Origin: Bradyrhizobium diazoefficiens
Lineage (GTDB): Bacteria; Pseudomonadota; Alphaproteobacteria; Rhizobiales; Xanthobacteraceae
Reading direction: 5' to 3'
Assembly: GCF_018131015.1 (NCBI RefSeq)
Contig: NZ_JAFCJJ010000019.1
Location: 1-64,000, forward strand
DNA: 64,000 bases
The notes beneath the pieces are model-generated. The model was not told where the DNA came from. It saw only the letters and a program-made list of their open reading frames with translations, and ran no database searches. A program made the position numbers and the translations under genes. Below, piece by piece: positions 1 to 10,526 of the stretch (positions are counted from its first letter, which is position 1; each line of letters starts with the position of its first letter).

Positions 1-112
1 CGTTCAAAAACGGCCTCGAATACTTCTTCGCCGTCGCAGCAGGGTGGACCCTCAGAGATATGTGCATGCCCTAGGGCCTGCGCCGGGACGACAGCGTGGG
101 TTTGGCTCGCAC
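1..112. other. Window edge, no gene seen
   Basis: This short stretch lies downstream of the minus-strand sensor kinase and is cut by the window edge. I see no complete reading frame with coding character. It may hold the end of a neighbouring gene, but not enough is present to say. Confidence 0.4.
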
Positions 113-2560
113 TCACCGCGCCACCGACAGCTTCTCCGCGATCGCCTTGCGCAGGATGCGCGAGAGCGATTCGACCGAATACGGCTTCTGGATCAGCTCG
201 AAGCCGCGGTGGGCGTTCTCGGCGAGCACGTTGCTGTAGCCGGAGGTCAGCACGACGGGCAGGCCCGGATAGCGCTCGCGGATGATGCCGGCGAGCTCGA
301 CGCCGTTCATGCCGGGCATGATGACGTCGGAGAAGACGAGGTCGACGGCGAATTCGTCCTCCGACAGGATCGCGAGCGCTGCGTCGGCGCTGGCGGCGCG
401 GCGCACGACATAGCCGAGGTCTTCCAGGAGCTCGGTCGAGAACCGGCCGACATCGTCGTCGTCCTCGACCACCAGCACGCGATAGCCGCGCCCGGTGGTG
501 GCGGCCTCGTGAGTGAGCGCTGCGGCTTCATTCTCGGCGGCGGGGCTCGGCGCCTGCGGCAGGTAGATGGTGAAGGTCGCGCCTTCGCCCTGCGTGCTCG
601 TCACCGCGATGTCGCCCTCGGACTGCTTGGCGAAGCCGAACGCCTGGCTGAGGCCGAGGCCGGTGCCCTTGCCAACCTCCTTGGTGGTGAAGAACGGCTC
701 GAAGATGGAGTCGAGATGTTCCGCCGCAATGCCGCTGCCGGTATCGGTGACGGAGATCGCGACGAAGTCGCCGCTGCGCGCCGATTGCGCGCGCAGGCCC
801 GGAATCCCTGCGACCTTGCGCACCGCGATGGTGAGGCGGCCTTCGCCGTCCATGGCGTCGCGGGCGTTGATGGCGAGGTTGATCAGCGCGGTCTCGAACT
901 GGGCGATGTCGGCTACCGTGAAGCAGTCGGCGCAGTCGACCTCGACCGCGATCTCGATGCGGCTGCCGACCAGCGGCCGGACCAGTTGCGCCACGCCCTC
1001 GACCTGGCTCGCGACGTTGAAGACCTGCGGCTTCAGCGGCTGCCGGCGCGCAAAGGCGAGGAGCTGCGCGGTCAGCTTGGAGGCGCGCTCGACGGTCTCG
1101 GAGATCGCGTCGACATAGCGCCGGCGGCGCTCCTCCGGCAGCTCGCGCCGGCGCAGGAAGTCGGTCGCGGAGCGGATGATGGTGAGCAGATTGTTGAAGT
1201 CATGCGCAACGCCGCCGGTGAGCTGGCCGATCGCCTCCATCTTCTGCGACTGCCGCAGCGCTTCCTCGCCGCGACGACGCTCGGTGATGTCGACCGCTTC
1301 CGGCACCGCGCCGGTGATGTTGCCGTGACGGTCGAGCACCGGACGCATGCCGAAGTCGAAGTCGCGTTCGCCGATCGGCAGGCGCAGGCGCATCTCCATC
1401 CGCACCGCTTCGCCCCTCAGCACGGTGTCGAAGGCCTCGCGCACGGTCGCGCTCATGCCGCTCGTGCCGGTGAACCAGGGCGTGTCCCAGAACGGCTTGC
1501 CGATGACGTCCCGCGCCTCGGCGCGCATGCCGTCGAGCGCGTTCTTGTTGGCGTAGACCAGCTCGCCCTTGAGATTGACCAGTCCCTGATACTGGTTGCC
1601 GGTTTCCAGGATCGCGCGCAGCCGCGCCTCGTTGGATTCGAGCTCGGCGGTGCGCTCGGTGATGCGCTCTTCCAGCGTCTCGTTGAGTCGGCGGAGCTCG
1701 ATCTCGGCCTGCTTGGCGACGGTGATGTCGTGGGCGACGCCGATGAAGCCGATATGCTTGCCGGTCGGATCCCAGCGCGGCTGCGATTCCGAGCGCAGCC
1801 AGCGCCACTCGCCCCTGGCGTCCTTGTAACGCGCCTCCAGCACGAACGGCTTGAGCGATGCCTCGCCCTGGACGGATTGCTGCAGCACGTGCGGCAGGTC
1901 GTCGGGATGCAGCACCTTGCGCCAGTCGAAGGCGATCGCCTCGTCGTAGGGCAGGCCGACGAAGTCGACATAGGCCTGGTTGGCGAACGAACGCGTGCGG
2001 TCGAGCTTGGTGACCCAGATCGGCACCGGTGCGCTGTCGGCGATCAGGCGGAAGCGCTCCTCGCTCTCGCGCACTGTCTCGCGCACCAGCATCTGGTCGG
2101 TGACGTCGATATGAGCGCCGACGAGGCGGATGGCGCGGCCGTCGCCGTCGCGCTCGATCTTGGCGACGACGCGGATCCAGCGCATCTCGCCGTCGCTGGG
2201 GCGGATGATGCGGTATTCGGCCGTGTAGTCTTCGCTCGTCCCGGCCAGCGCCTCGAAGAAATGCTGGACGGTCGCACTGCGGTCTTCGGGATGGATCCGG
2301 CTGACCCAGTCCTCGTGCGATTCATTGGCGGCTTCCGGCGGCAGGCCGTGAATGATCAGATATTCCGGCGAGCGGCGGTTCCTGAGTCCCTCGCGGAAGT
2401 CGACCTCGACCCCGCCGACCTTGCCGATACGCTGGATGCGCGCCAGCTCCGCCTCGCGCTCCTGCAGGGCGCGATAGGCATCATCGCGCTCGCGCGCGAT
2501 CTCCTCCAGATGCTGGCGCAGCCTTTCGGCAGCGATGGTCTCGGGCAGAGGTTCGTTCAA
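113..2560 (-). CDS. Hybrid sensor histidine kinase with three PAS domains and a C-terminal receiver
   Basis: An 815-residue soluble hybrid kinase. Order: PAS about 50-155 (ends in an IDVTDQ motif), PAS about 165-285, a short coiled coil 285-315, PAS about 315-430 (VDITERR), HisKA with the phospho-accepting H453 in VAHDFNNLL, an HATPase domain about 500-680 with DTGSGI and GTGLGL boxes, and a receiver domain about 700-810 with acceptor D745 and conserved K792. No membrane segments, so it senses a cytoplasmic signal. The HDFNN-type H-box and fused receiver are typical of rhizobial orphan hybrid kinases that pass phosphate to a separate partner. The start is a TTG, the only start available before an upstream stop, and its Shine-Dalgarno sequence is weak. 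No cognate regulator is adjacent, so the signal and target are unknown. Confidence 0.93.
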   Translation of the reverse strand: MNEPLPETIAAERLRQHLEEIARERDDAYRALQEREAELARIQRIGKVGGVEVDFREGLRNRRSPEYLIIHGLPPEAANESHEDWVSRIHPEDRSATVQHFFEALAGTSEDYTAEYRIIRPSDGEMRWIRVVAKIERDGDGRAIRLVGAHIDVTDQMLVRETVRESEERFRLIADSAPVPIWVTKLDRTRSFANQAYVDFVGLPYDEAIAFDWRKVLHPDDLPHVLQQSVQGEASLKPFVLEARYKDARGEWRWLRSESQPRWDPTGKHIGFIGVAHDITVAKQAEIELRRLNETLEERITERTAELESNEARLRAILETGNQYQGLVNLKGELVYANKNALDGMRAEARDVIGKPFWDTPWFTGTSGMSATVREAFDTVLRGEAVRMEMRLRLPIGERDFDFGMRPVLDRHGNITGAVPEAVDITERRRGEEALRQSQKMEAIGQLTGGVAHDFNNLLTIIRSATDFLRRRELPEERRRRYVDAISETVERASKLTAQLLAFARRQPLKPQVFNVASQVEGVAQLVRPLVGSRIEIAVEVDCADCFTVADIAQFETALINLAINARDAMDGEGRLTIAVRKVAGIPGLRAQSARSGDFVAISVTDTGSGIAAEHLDSIFEPFFTTKEVGKGTGLGLSQAFGFAKQSEGDIAVTSTQGEGATFTIYLPQAPSPAAENEAAALTHEAATTGRGYRVLVVEDDDDVGRFSTELLEDLGYVVRRAASADAALAILSEDEFAVDLVFSDVIMPGMNGVELAGIIRERYPGLPVVLTSGYSNVLAENAHRGFELIQKPYSVESLSRILRKAIAEKLSVAR

Positions 2561-2779
2561 GGCGTCGGCCGTTGTGATGCGGAAACACGCCCCCCGAATC
2601 GATACTCACACAGACAAAGGATGATAGCCATTGCTTATAGGGAATAGACTGCCGCGAAGGTCCGCGGCAGCGGAATGCGATAACGTCCGGTCTGCCAACA
2701 CCGGCTCGGGCAATTTTGTTCCGGGGGCTGGAACGATGGCCGCGCAGGCGCGTCTTTGCGAGGCGCCACGCTCTTGGCG

Positions 2780-3928
2780 ATGAAAACTCCCATTTTTCGC
2801 AGAGGCTCGATCTTGAAACTCTTTGTCTGCCAGGCCTGCGGCAACGTCCTCTATTTCGAGAACCGCGCCTGCGAACGCTGCGGCCACAGGGTCGCTTTCC
2901 TGCCCGAGAAGGAGACGATGTCGGCGATCGAGCCCGGCGGCGAGGCGCCTGTCGGGCAGGCGTCTGGCGGTCAGACGTTTGGCGGTCAGGTCTGGACCAC
3001 ACTCGCCGACAAGGGCAGGGGACGGATGCTGTGCCGCAACGCCGAGTACGACGCCTGCAACTGGCTGACGGATGCGGACGATAGCACCGGCTATTGCCGC
3101 GCCTGCCGCCACAACGGGACGGTGCCGAACCTGTCCGATCCGGCGCAGCTCGCCGGCTGGCGCGAGCTGGAGGTGGCAAAACACCGGCTGTTCTATTCGC
3201 TGATCCGCTGGAAGCTGCCGCTCCAGACCCGGCAGGAGAATCCGGAGCACGGGCTGATCTTCAATTTCCTCGCCGACGACCCCGATAGCGGCGAGCAGAT
3301 CATGACCGGGCACGACAACGGCCTGATCACGATCGCGCTCACCGAGGCCGACGACATCGAGCGCGAGCGGCGAAGGCTGGAGATGGGCGAGCCATACCGG
3401 ACCCTGCTCGGACATTTCCGCCACGAGGTCGGGCATTATTTCTGGGACGTGCTGGTCCGCGATGGCGGCAGGCTGGAGCAATGCCGCGCGGTGTTCGGCG
3501 ATGATTCGGCCGATTACGGCGAGGCCCTGCAGCGCCACTACGCCGAAGGCCCGCCAGTGGACTGGCAGCAGAGCTATGTCTCCGCCTACGCCGCGACGCA
3601 TCCCTGGGAGGACTTTGCCGAAACCTGGGCGCACTATCTCCACATCGTCGACACCCTGGAGATGGCCGCCGAATTCGGCATGGAGGTGCGGCCCAGGGTC
3701 GACCGCGATGGGGAGCTGACGGCGCGCATCCGCTTCAATCCCTACGAGACCAGGGACGTCGAGGCGCTGGTCAACGCATGGCTGCCGTTCACCTTTGCCA
3801 TGAACAGCGTCAACCGCGCCATGGGACTGCGCGACCTCTATCCCTTCATCCTGTCGCCCGCGGTGGTCGCCAAGCTGGGCTTCATTCACGACCTGGTCCG
3901 CCACGTGGCAAAAGCCGGCAAGCCGTAG
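2780..3928 (+). CDS. Zinc-ribbon putative metallopeptidase (Peptidase_Mx / DUF2248 type)
   Basis: A 382-residue protein. The N-terminus carries two CxxC pairs (VCQACG and CERCGH, about residues 9-32), typical of a zinc ribbon, followed by another Cys-rich patch with CRAC near residue 105. A HEVGH motif (HExxH zincin signature) lies near residue 215 followed by YFWDVLV, and a conserved WEDFAETWAHY helix near 280 probably supplies the third zinc ligand. Family knowledge: these proteins are conserved in proteobacteria and predicted to be cytoplasmic zinc metalloproteases, but the substrate is not established. I chose the ATG at 2780 because the in-frame start at 2756 has no ribosome site and adds only eight residues. 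It is divergent from the sensor kinase. Confidence 0.85.
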   Translation: MKTPIFRRGSILKLFVCQACGNVLYFENRACERCGHRVAFLPEKETMSAIEPGGEAPVGQASGGQTFGGQVWTTLADKGRGRMLCRNAEYDACNWLTDADDSTGYCRACRHNGTVPNLSDPAQLAGWRELEVAKHRLFYSLIRWKLPLQTRQENPEHGLIFNFLADDPDSGEQIMTGHDNGLITIALTEADDIERERRRLEMGEPYRTLLGHFRHEVGHYFWDVLVRDGGRLEQCRAVFGDDSADYGEALQRHYAEGPPVDWQQSYVSAYAATHPWEDFAETWAHYLHIVDTLEMAAEFGMEVRPRVDRDGELTARIRFNPYETRDVEALVNAWLPFTFAMNSVNRAMGLRDLYPFILSPAVVAKLGFIHDLVRHVAKAGKP

Positions 3929-4100
3929 GCTCCCAGGCCGCGAGGCCGGTTTCGGTCTTGCGCTGGTACGCCAGAGGGGGCCGGATTTAGACCGTTGCCT
4001 CCGGCCGATTTTGATGTACCACGGGGGCCATGCGGCCCGCCTCCCGTCGGCCCCAACGGCCAGGGAAGGGTCCCGCCCAAGGTCGAGACTCAAGAAAAGC

Positions 4101-6116
<2,016 letters not shown>

Positions 6117-6153
6117 GGAAGTGAGTGGGGCTCTTCTCGGGCCCCGCGCACAT

Positions 6154-6235
6154 CGTCATTGCGAGCGCAGCGAAGCAATCCAGACTGCCTCCCTCGGAAA
6201 AGATTCTGGATTGCTTCGCTGCGCTCGCAATGACG
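6154..6235. repeat. Perfect 31-bp inverted repeat (Bradyrhizobium-type palindromic element)
   Basis: Left arm 6154-6184 and right arm 6205-6235 are exact reverse complements, separated by a 20-base loop. Both strands translate to open frames (peptides resembling HCERSEAIQ and VIASAAKQSR) that are often mis-called as gene extensions. Such elements recur in intergenic DNA of Bradyrhizobium. Here it sits between the carboxylase and the next gene, so it could also act as an mRNA-stabilising or terminating hairpin. Confidence 0.9.
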
Positions 6236-6276
6236 GAGTATGTTGTGGCTGCGTCGCGACAGTTGAGATGGCACCC

Positions 6277-7143
6277 ATGGCCTTTCGTTCCCGCCGCGAA
6301 AAACTGCGATCGATCCTGTCGGGCAAGACTTGCGTCCATCCCGGCTCGGTCTACGACGCCATCTCGATCCGCATCGCCGAGGACCTCGGCTTTCCGCTCG
6401 GCATGTTCGGCGGCTCGGTCGCCTCGCTCGCGGTGCTGGGCGATCCCGACGTCACATTGATCACGCTGACCGAGCTTGCCGAGCAGATGCGGCGGATGTC
6501 GCGCGCCGCCGCGCTGCCGGTGCTGGTCGATGCCGATCACGGCTATGGCAATGCGCTCAACGTGCGCCGCACCGTGCAGGAGCTGGAGACCGCGGGCGCG
6601 GCCGGCCTCACCATCGAGGACACGCTGCTGCCTGCGGCCTTCGGCGAAGCGAAGACCCAGCTCATTCCACTTGAGGAGGGCGTCGGCAAGATGAAGGCCG
6701 CGCTCGATGGCCGGGGCGATCCATCGCTGGTCATCATGGGCCGCACGGGAGCCGCCTCGATCACCTCGCTTGAAGATGCCATCGCTCGCGCGCGCGCCTA
6801 TGAGGCGACCGGCGTTGATGCGCTGTTCTTCACCGGCATCAAGTCGCGCGCCGAGCTCGGAGCCATCGCAGCCGCGACGCGCCTGCCGATCGTGCTCGGC
6901 GGCGCCGGCGAGGAGTTGAACGCGCTCGATTATCTCGCGGGCCAGCGCGTGCGCATCGCGCTGCAGGGCCATGCCCCGATCGCGGCCGCCACGCTCGCCG
7001 TCCACGACACGCTGAAGTCGCTGCGCGAGGGCACGTCGCCGAAAAACCTCAAAGGCCTCGCATCGTCGGAGCTGACAGGACGCGTGACGCGCGACGCCGA
7101 TGCCAGGAGACGCGGCGCCGACTTTCTCGGGCTGAAAAAATGA
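6277..7143 (+). CDS. Oxaloacetate decarboxylase, isocitrate lyase/PEP mutase superfamily
   Basis: A 288-residue TIM-barrel enzyme predicted to decarboxylate oxaloacetate to pyruvate and CO2 with a divalent metal. Visible: MAFRSRREKLRSIL start and HPGSVYDAIS, the metal/substrate loop VDADHGYGNA near residue 88, and the GLTIEDT strand near 112, all typical of the stand-alone decarboxylase family (PA4872-like) rather than true isocitrate lyase, which is longer and has a KKCGH loop that is absent here. I start at 6277; an ATG three codons earlier (6268) is also possible, while the longer frame upstream is only the palindromic repeat. It follows pccA by 160 bases and overlaps acylphosphatase by four bases, so the last two genes are co-translated. 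Confidence 0.88.
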   Translation: MAFRSRREKLRSILSGKTCVHPGSVYDAISIRIAEDLGFPLGMFGGSVASLAVLGDPDVTLITLTELAEQMRRMSRAAALPVLVDADHGYGNALNVRRTVQELETAGAAGLTIEDTLLPAAFGEAKTQLIPLEEGVGKMKAALDGRGDPSLVIMGRTGAASITSLEDAIARARAYEATGVDALFFTGIKSRAELGAIAAATRLPIVLGGAGEELNALDYLAGQRVRIALQGHAPIAAATLAVHDTLKSLREGTSPKNLKGLASSELTGRVTRDADARRRGADFLGLKK

Positions 7144-7439
7144 GCCGGGCCATCCTCCAGGTCATGATCCGCGGCCGCGTCCAGGGCGTCGGCTACCGGG
7201 CCTGGGTCGAATCCCAGGCGATGGCGAGCGGGCTCGAAGGCTGGGTTCGCAACCGCCGCGACGGCGCAGTCGAGGCGCTGTTTGCAGGCGCGCCGGGCCA
7301 TGTCGCCGACATGGTCGCACTGTGCCGCCACGGCCCGCCATCCTCGCGCGTCGACAGCGTGACCAGCGAGACCGCCAGCGTTGATGAGCTGGCCTTGCGC
7401 AGGGCCGGGGAGAAGTTCTCGGTGTTGCCGACGGTGTGA
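7140..7439 (+). CDS. acyP: Acylphosphatase
   Basis: A 99-residue protein that hydrolyses the carboxyl-phosphate bond of acylphosphates. The catalytic signature GRVQGVGYRAWV (phosphate-binding loop with the essential Arg) lies at about residues 11-22 and the second signature GWVRNRRDG with the catalytic Asn at about 35-43. The length is that of the family. The ATG overlaps the stop codon of the oxaloacetate decarboxylase gene (ATGA), which indicates translational coupling. A direct biochemical link between the two is not obvious and may only reflect operon packing. Confidence 0.93.
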   Translation: MSRAILQVMIRGRVQGVGYRAWVESQAMASGLEGWVRNRRDGAVEALFAGAPGHVADMVALCRHGPPSSRVDSVTSETASVDELALRRAGEKFSVLPTV

Positions 7440-7463
7440 GCTTTTGCCGCGCAGAAAGTGCGC

Positions 7464-7604
7464 CCCCTCGCCCCGCTTGCGGGGAGAGGGTTGGGGTGAG
7501 GGGGGCTCTCCACGGGGACGGTGAGAGTTGTCCTTGCGGAGACTCCCCCTCACCCGCATCGCATCTTCGATGCGCTGCGGCCTCTCCCCGCACACGGGGA
7601 GAGG
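7464..7604. repeat. Composite palindromic repeat (GGGGAGAGG type)
   Basis: Two inverted blocks face each other: 7464-7505 reads CCCCGC-x-GCGGGGAGAGGG followed by GGGTGAGGGGG, and 7542-7604 contains the complementary CCCCCTCACCC and CCTCTCCCCGC parts with its own GCATCG/CGATGC hairpin. This matches a widespread class of intergenic repeats in Bradyrhizobium. It lies between the convergent acyP and sensor-kinase genes and could terminate both. Confidence 0.8.
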
Positions 7605-7613
7605 CGAAGAAGA

Positions 7614-9134
7614 TCACCTCGGCAGCTTCGAAATCGCCTCGCTCAGCTCGTGGATCTCGTACGGCTTGCGCAGGATCGGGAAGTCGCCGCGCACGCCGGC
7701 AGCGACGTCGCTGTAGCCGGTGGCGAGCAGGATCGGCAGGCCGGGCCGGATCTGGCGCAAATGGTGGGCGAGGCTGAGCCCGTCCATCTTGCCGGGCATC
7801 ACGATGTCCGAGAACACGAAGTCGACGCCGTTCTTCTCGATCTCGCGCAGCGCGGCTTCGGCGTCGGCGACCCGGCGCACGTGATAGCCGAGCTGCTCCA
7901 GAAGGCCGATGCTGACCAGGGCGACGTCCGGGTTGTCCTCGACCAGCAGCACCGTTCCGCTGCCGCGGAACGAGGCCGCTCCCGCAGTGTCACGCGAAGG
8001 CTGGTCGGTTCCGCGCGGCAGCAGGATGGTGAACGTCGTGCCCTCGCCGAGCTCGCTCGCAACCCTGATCGTGCCGCCGGCCTGGTGGGCGAAGCCGTGC
8101 ACCTGCGACAGGCCTAGCCCGGTGCCTTTTCCGATCGGCTTGGTCGTGAAGAACGGCTCGAAGATCTTGTCGAGGACGTCGCTGGGAATGCCGAGCCCGG
8201 TGTCGACGATGCTGATCGAGACGAAGTCGCCGGTCAGCGGCGGCTCGTCGAGCGCGGTGTTGCGCGCCCGGATCGTCACCGTGCCGCCGTCCGGCATCGC
8301 GTCGCGGGCGTTGATGACGAGATTGAGGAGGGCGGTCTCGAGCTCGGAGACGTCGGCCCTGACCGGCCAGGTGTCGGATGCGATGTCGAGCGCGATGCGC
8401 ACCGAGCTGCCGACGCCGGCGTCGAGCACCTCGCGGATCGAGGCGATGCGTTCGGCAAAATCGATCGCCTGCGGATTGACGCTCTGCCGCCGCGCGAAGG
8501 TGAGGAGCTGGTTGGTCAGCGCGGCGCCGCGCCTCGTCGCCGTCTCGATCGCGGACATGGCGCGCTCGAGCTTGGGGTCGTCGTCGCTGCTCTTCTTCAG
8601 GATATGCAGGCTGCCGCTGATGATCATCAACAAATTGTTGAAGTCGTGAGCGATGCCGCCGGTGAGCTGTCCGAGGGCATCGAACTTCTGCGACTCGGCG
8701 AGCTGTTTCTGCATCTCCTCGAGCTTGATCTGGGCGTTGCGGCGCTCGGTGATGTCGCGGGTGATCTTGGCGAAGCCGATGAGTTCGCCGTCCTCGTAGA
8801 TCGGGTCGATCACCACGCTCGCCCAGAAGAAGGTGCCGTCCTTGCGGACGCGCCAGCCTTCCTCCTCGTAGCGGCCCTTTTCCCGGGCGATGCCAAGGGC
8901 GCGGGCGGGCTTGCCGCTGGCGCGGTCGCCCTCGGTGTAGAAGCGGGAGAAATGCTGGCCGAGGATTTCTTCGGGCGTATAGCCCTTGATGCGTTCGCCG
9001 CCGATGTTCCAGCTCGTGATGACACCATTGGGGTCGAGCATGTAGAGGGCGTAGTCCGCAACCCCCTCAACCAACAGCCGGAAACTACGTTCGCTTTCGA
9101 ACAAGTCTCTCTGTTGACTGACCTTTTTTACCAT
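7614..9134 (-). CDS. Hybrid sensor histidine kinase (PAS-HisKA-HATPase-receiver)
   Basis: A 506-residue soluble kinase. PAS domain about 15-130 ending in TRDITERR, a coiled-coil linker about 133-155, HisKA with phospho-accepting H163 in GGIAHDFNNLL, HATPase with DTGLGI and GTGLGL boxes, and a C-terminal receiver beginning VLLVEDNPDV with the acceptor Asp in FVFSDIVMPG. It resembles the three-PAS kinase at the start of the window in its kinase core and receiver, but has only one sensor domain. I take the ATG at 9134; a TTG two codons earlier is also possible. No partner histidine phosphotransferase or regulator is adjacent. It is divergent from the GbsR-type regulator gene. Confidence 0.92.
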   Translation of the reverse strand: MVKKVSQQRDLFESERSFRLLVEGVADYALYMLDPNGVITSWNIGGERIKGYTPEEILGQHFSRFYTEGDRASGKPARALGIAREKGRYEEEGWRVRKDGTFFWASVVIDPIYEDGELIGFAKITRDITERRNAQIKLEEMQKQLAESQKFDALGQLTGGIAHDFNNLLMIISGSLHILKKSSDDDPKLERAMSAIETATRRGAALTNQLLTFARRQSVNPQAIDFAERIASIREVLDAGVGSSVRIALDIASDTWPVRADVSELETALLNLVINARDAMPDGGTVTIRARNTALDEPPLTGDFVSISIVDTGLGIPSDVLDKIFEPFFTTKPIGKGTGLGLSQVHGFAHQAGGTIRVASELGEGTTFTILLPRGTDQPSRDTAGAASFRGSGTVLLVEDNPDVALVSIGLLEQLGYHVRRVADAEAALREIEKNGVDFVFSDIVMPGKMDGLSLAHHLRQIRPGLPILLATGYSDVAAGVRGDFPILRKPYEIHELSEAISKLPR

Positions 9135-9251
9135 TCTCAACCCCGCCTGAACGGGGGCAAACGTTCAAGGGCGCGTTTGGTTCCCGAACTCCGCGACGTT
9201 TTTAGGCAAATCCGGCGGGCGGCATACAAGACGCACGCCGTTGGCACCCCC

Positions 9252-9295
9252 TTGACACTCGATCCTATTCGTCAGATATTTCTGTTATGACAGAA
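9252..9295 (+). promoter_or_regulatory. Promoter with palindromic operator overlapping the regulator's start codon
   Basis: A TTGACA -35 element (9252-9257) and a GATATT -10-like element (9275-9280) are 17 bases apart. This places transcription start at or next to the ATG at 9287, so the mRNA may be leaderless. A perfect 6-bp inverted repeat TTCTGT-TATG-ACAGAA spans 9280-9295, covering the start codon. A dimeric MarR/GbsR protein bound there would block its own promoter. The site is seen; autoregulation is inferred. Confidence 0.6.
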
Positions 9296-9844
9296 TTAAC
9301 CGGAAGGAAGAAACTTCCCGCCGCCGTCGAGCGCTTCATCCTGCATTGGGGCGACATGGGGGACGAGTGGGGCGTCAACCGCTCGGTCAGCCAGATCCAC
9401 GGGCTGCTGTACCTCGCCGAAGCGCCGATGACGGCGGAGGACATTGCCGACACGCTGGGCATGGCGCGCTCCAACGTCTCCAACTCGCTCAAGGAACTGC
9501 TCGCCTGGAACCTGATCCGGCGCGTGCCGATCCTCGGCGACCGCCGCGACCATTACGAGGCCGAGACCGACATCTGGGAGGTCGCATCCCGGATCGCGGC
9601 ACGGCGCAAGGAGCGGGAGCTCGATCCGGCGATCGCAGCGCTCAGGTCCTGCGTGTCCGACGCCACCGACGATCCGACCATCAGCCCGGTCGCAGCCAAG
9701 CGGCTGAAGGAGATGCTCACCTTCACCGAGCTCGCCGACCACTGGTTCATGCAGATGCTGAAAGTGCCGCGGCCGCGGCTGGTCGCCTTGATGCGGCTTG
9801 GCGAGAAGATCGTGAGCCTGCTGCCGCTGGGCAAGGCCAAATAG
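9287..9844 (+). CDS. GbsR/MarR-family transcriptional regulator
   Basis: A 185-residue winged-helix protein. A helix-turn-helix of the form APMTAEDIADTLGMARSNVS lies at about residues 45-65, followed by the wing (RRVPILGDRRDHYEAE, about 78-93), the pattern of GbsR-type MarR relatives. The C-terminal half is helical and would dimerise. The stop is 17 bases before the DUF4166 gene, and the frame continues with the TIGR01777 gene, so it probably controls this operon as well as itself through the palindrome across its start codon. GbsR in Bacillus senses choline, but ligand choice cannot be read from this sequence. Confidence 0.88.
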   Translation: MTELTGRKKLPAAVERFILHWGDMGDEWGVNRSVSQIHGLLYLAEAPMTAEDIADTLGMARSNVSNSLKELLAWNLIRRVPILGDRRDHYEAETDIWEVASRIAARRKERELDPAIAALRSCVSDATDDPTISPVAAKRLKEMLTFTELADHWFMQMLKVPRPRLVALMRLGEKIVSLLPLGKAK

Positions 9845-9860
9845 CGTTGAGGAGGGTGCG

Positions 9861-10526
9861 ATGACGTCGGCAAGGGTATCAGGCTCGAACGCATCGACCC
9901 CCATTCACACAAAACTGCTCGACGACCGCCGCTTCCGCGCGCTGCTGTCGGACGAGGATTGGGGCCGCCTGCCGCTCGCGACCTGGCGGCGCTTTTCCAA
10001 ACGCGTCGCCGACGGCGACAGCGTGGTCTATGTCGGAATCGTCGACGAGGTCTCGTTCAGCGACGCCGGCTGGTGGTTTGCGCAGGCCGCGCGCCTGATC
10101 GGCGGTCCGCTGCCGACCGGACGCGACACCGGCATTCCCATGATCGTCACCGTCACCGAGGATGGCCCAACCGGCGGCCAGACCTGGACCCGCATCTGCG
10201 CGCGCAAGCGCGGCTTTCCGCAGGTGATCCATTCGGCCAAACGCTTCGCCGGTCCGACCGGGCTCGAGGAATATCTCGGCTTCGGCCTCTCGATGGCGCT
10301 GCGCATCGCGGTCGAGGACCAGGCCCTGATCTTCCGCAGCGCTGGTTACGGCCTGCAGCTCGGTGGCCTGTGGATTCCATTGCCGCCCTGGCTCAGGCCG
10401 GGCGATCTGACGGTCACGCACCGCGATCTCGGCGAGGGCGCCTTCCGCTTCACCCTCGATGTCGTTCATCCGCGTTACGGCGTGCTGATCCACCAGTCCG
10501 CCGTCTTCAGGGAGGCCGTGTCATGA
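9861..10526 (+). CDS. DUF4166 domain-containing protein
   Basis: A 221-residue soluble protein of the DUF4166 family. The family segment begins near residue 17 (LLDDRRFRALL) and runs through GRDTGIPMIVTVTEDG, WTRIC and a conserved C-terminal FRFTLDVVHPRYG stretch. No signal peptide or membrane helices. Its biochemical role is unknown. In other bacteria this domain is often found beside or fused to NAD-dependent epimerase or saccharopine-dehydrogenase-like enzymes, which fits its position here. It has a good ribosome site (GGAGGGTGCG) and its stop overlaps the start of the next gene by four bases, so the two proteins are made together. Confidence 0.85.
   Translation: MTSARVSGSNASTPIHTKLLDDRRFRALLSDEDWGRLPLATWRRFSKRVADGDSVVYVGIVDEVSFSDAGWWFAQAARLIGGPLPTGRDTGIPMIVTVTEDGPTGGQTWTRICARKRGFPQVIHSAKRFAGPTGLEEYLGFGLSMALRIAVEDQALIFRSAGYGLQLGGLWIPLPPWLRPGDLTVTHRDLGEGAFRFTLDVVHPRYGVLIHQSAVFREAVS

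Noticed and set aside
44..2647. 867-residue plus-strand frame opposite the first sensor kinase
   Set aside because: It is the antisense shadow of a gene with clear kinase and PAS motifs and has no recognisable domain.
2649..2670. 8-bp hairpin between the first kinase and metallopeptidase genes
   Set aside because: It lies between divergent promoters rather than after a gene, and has no T run, so I do not call it a terminator.
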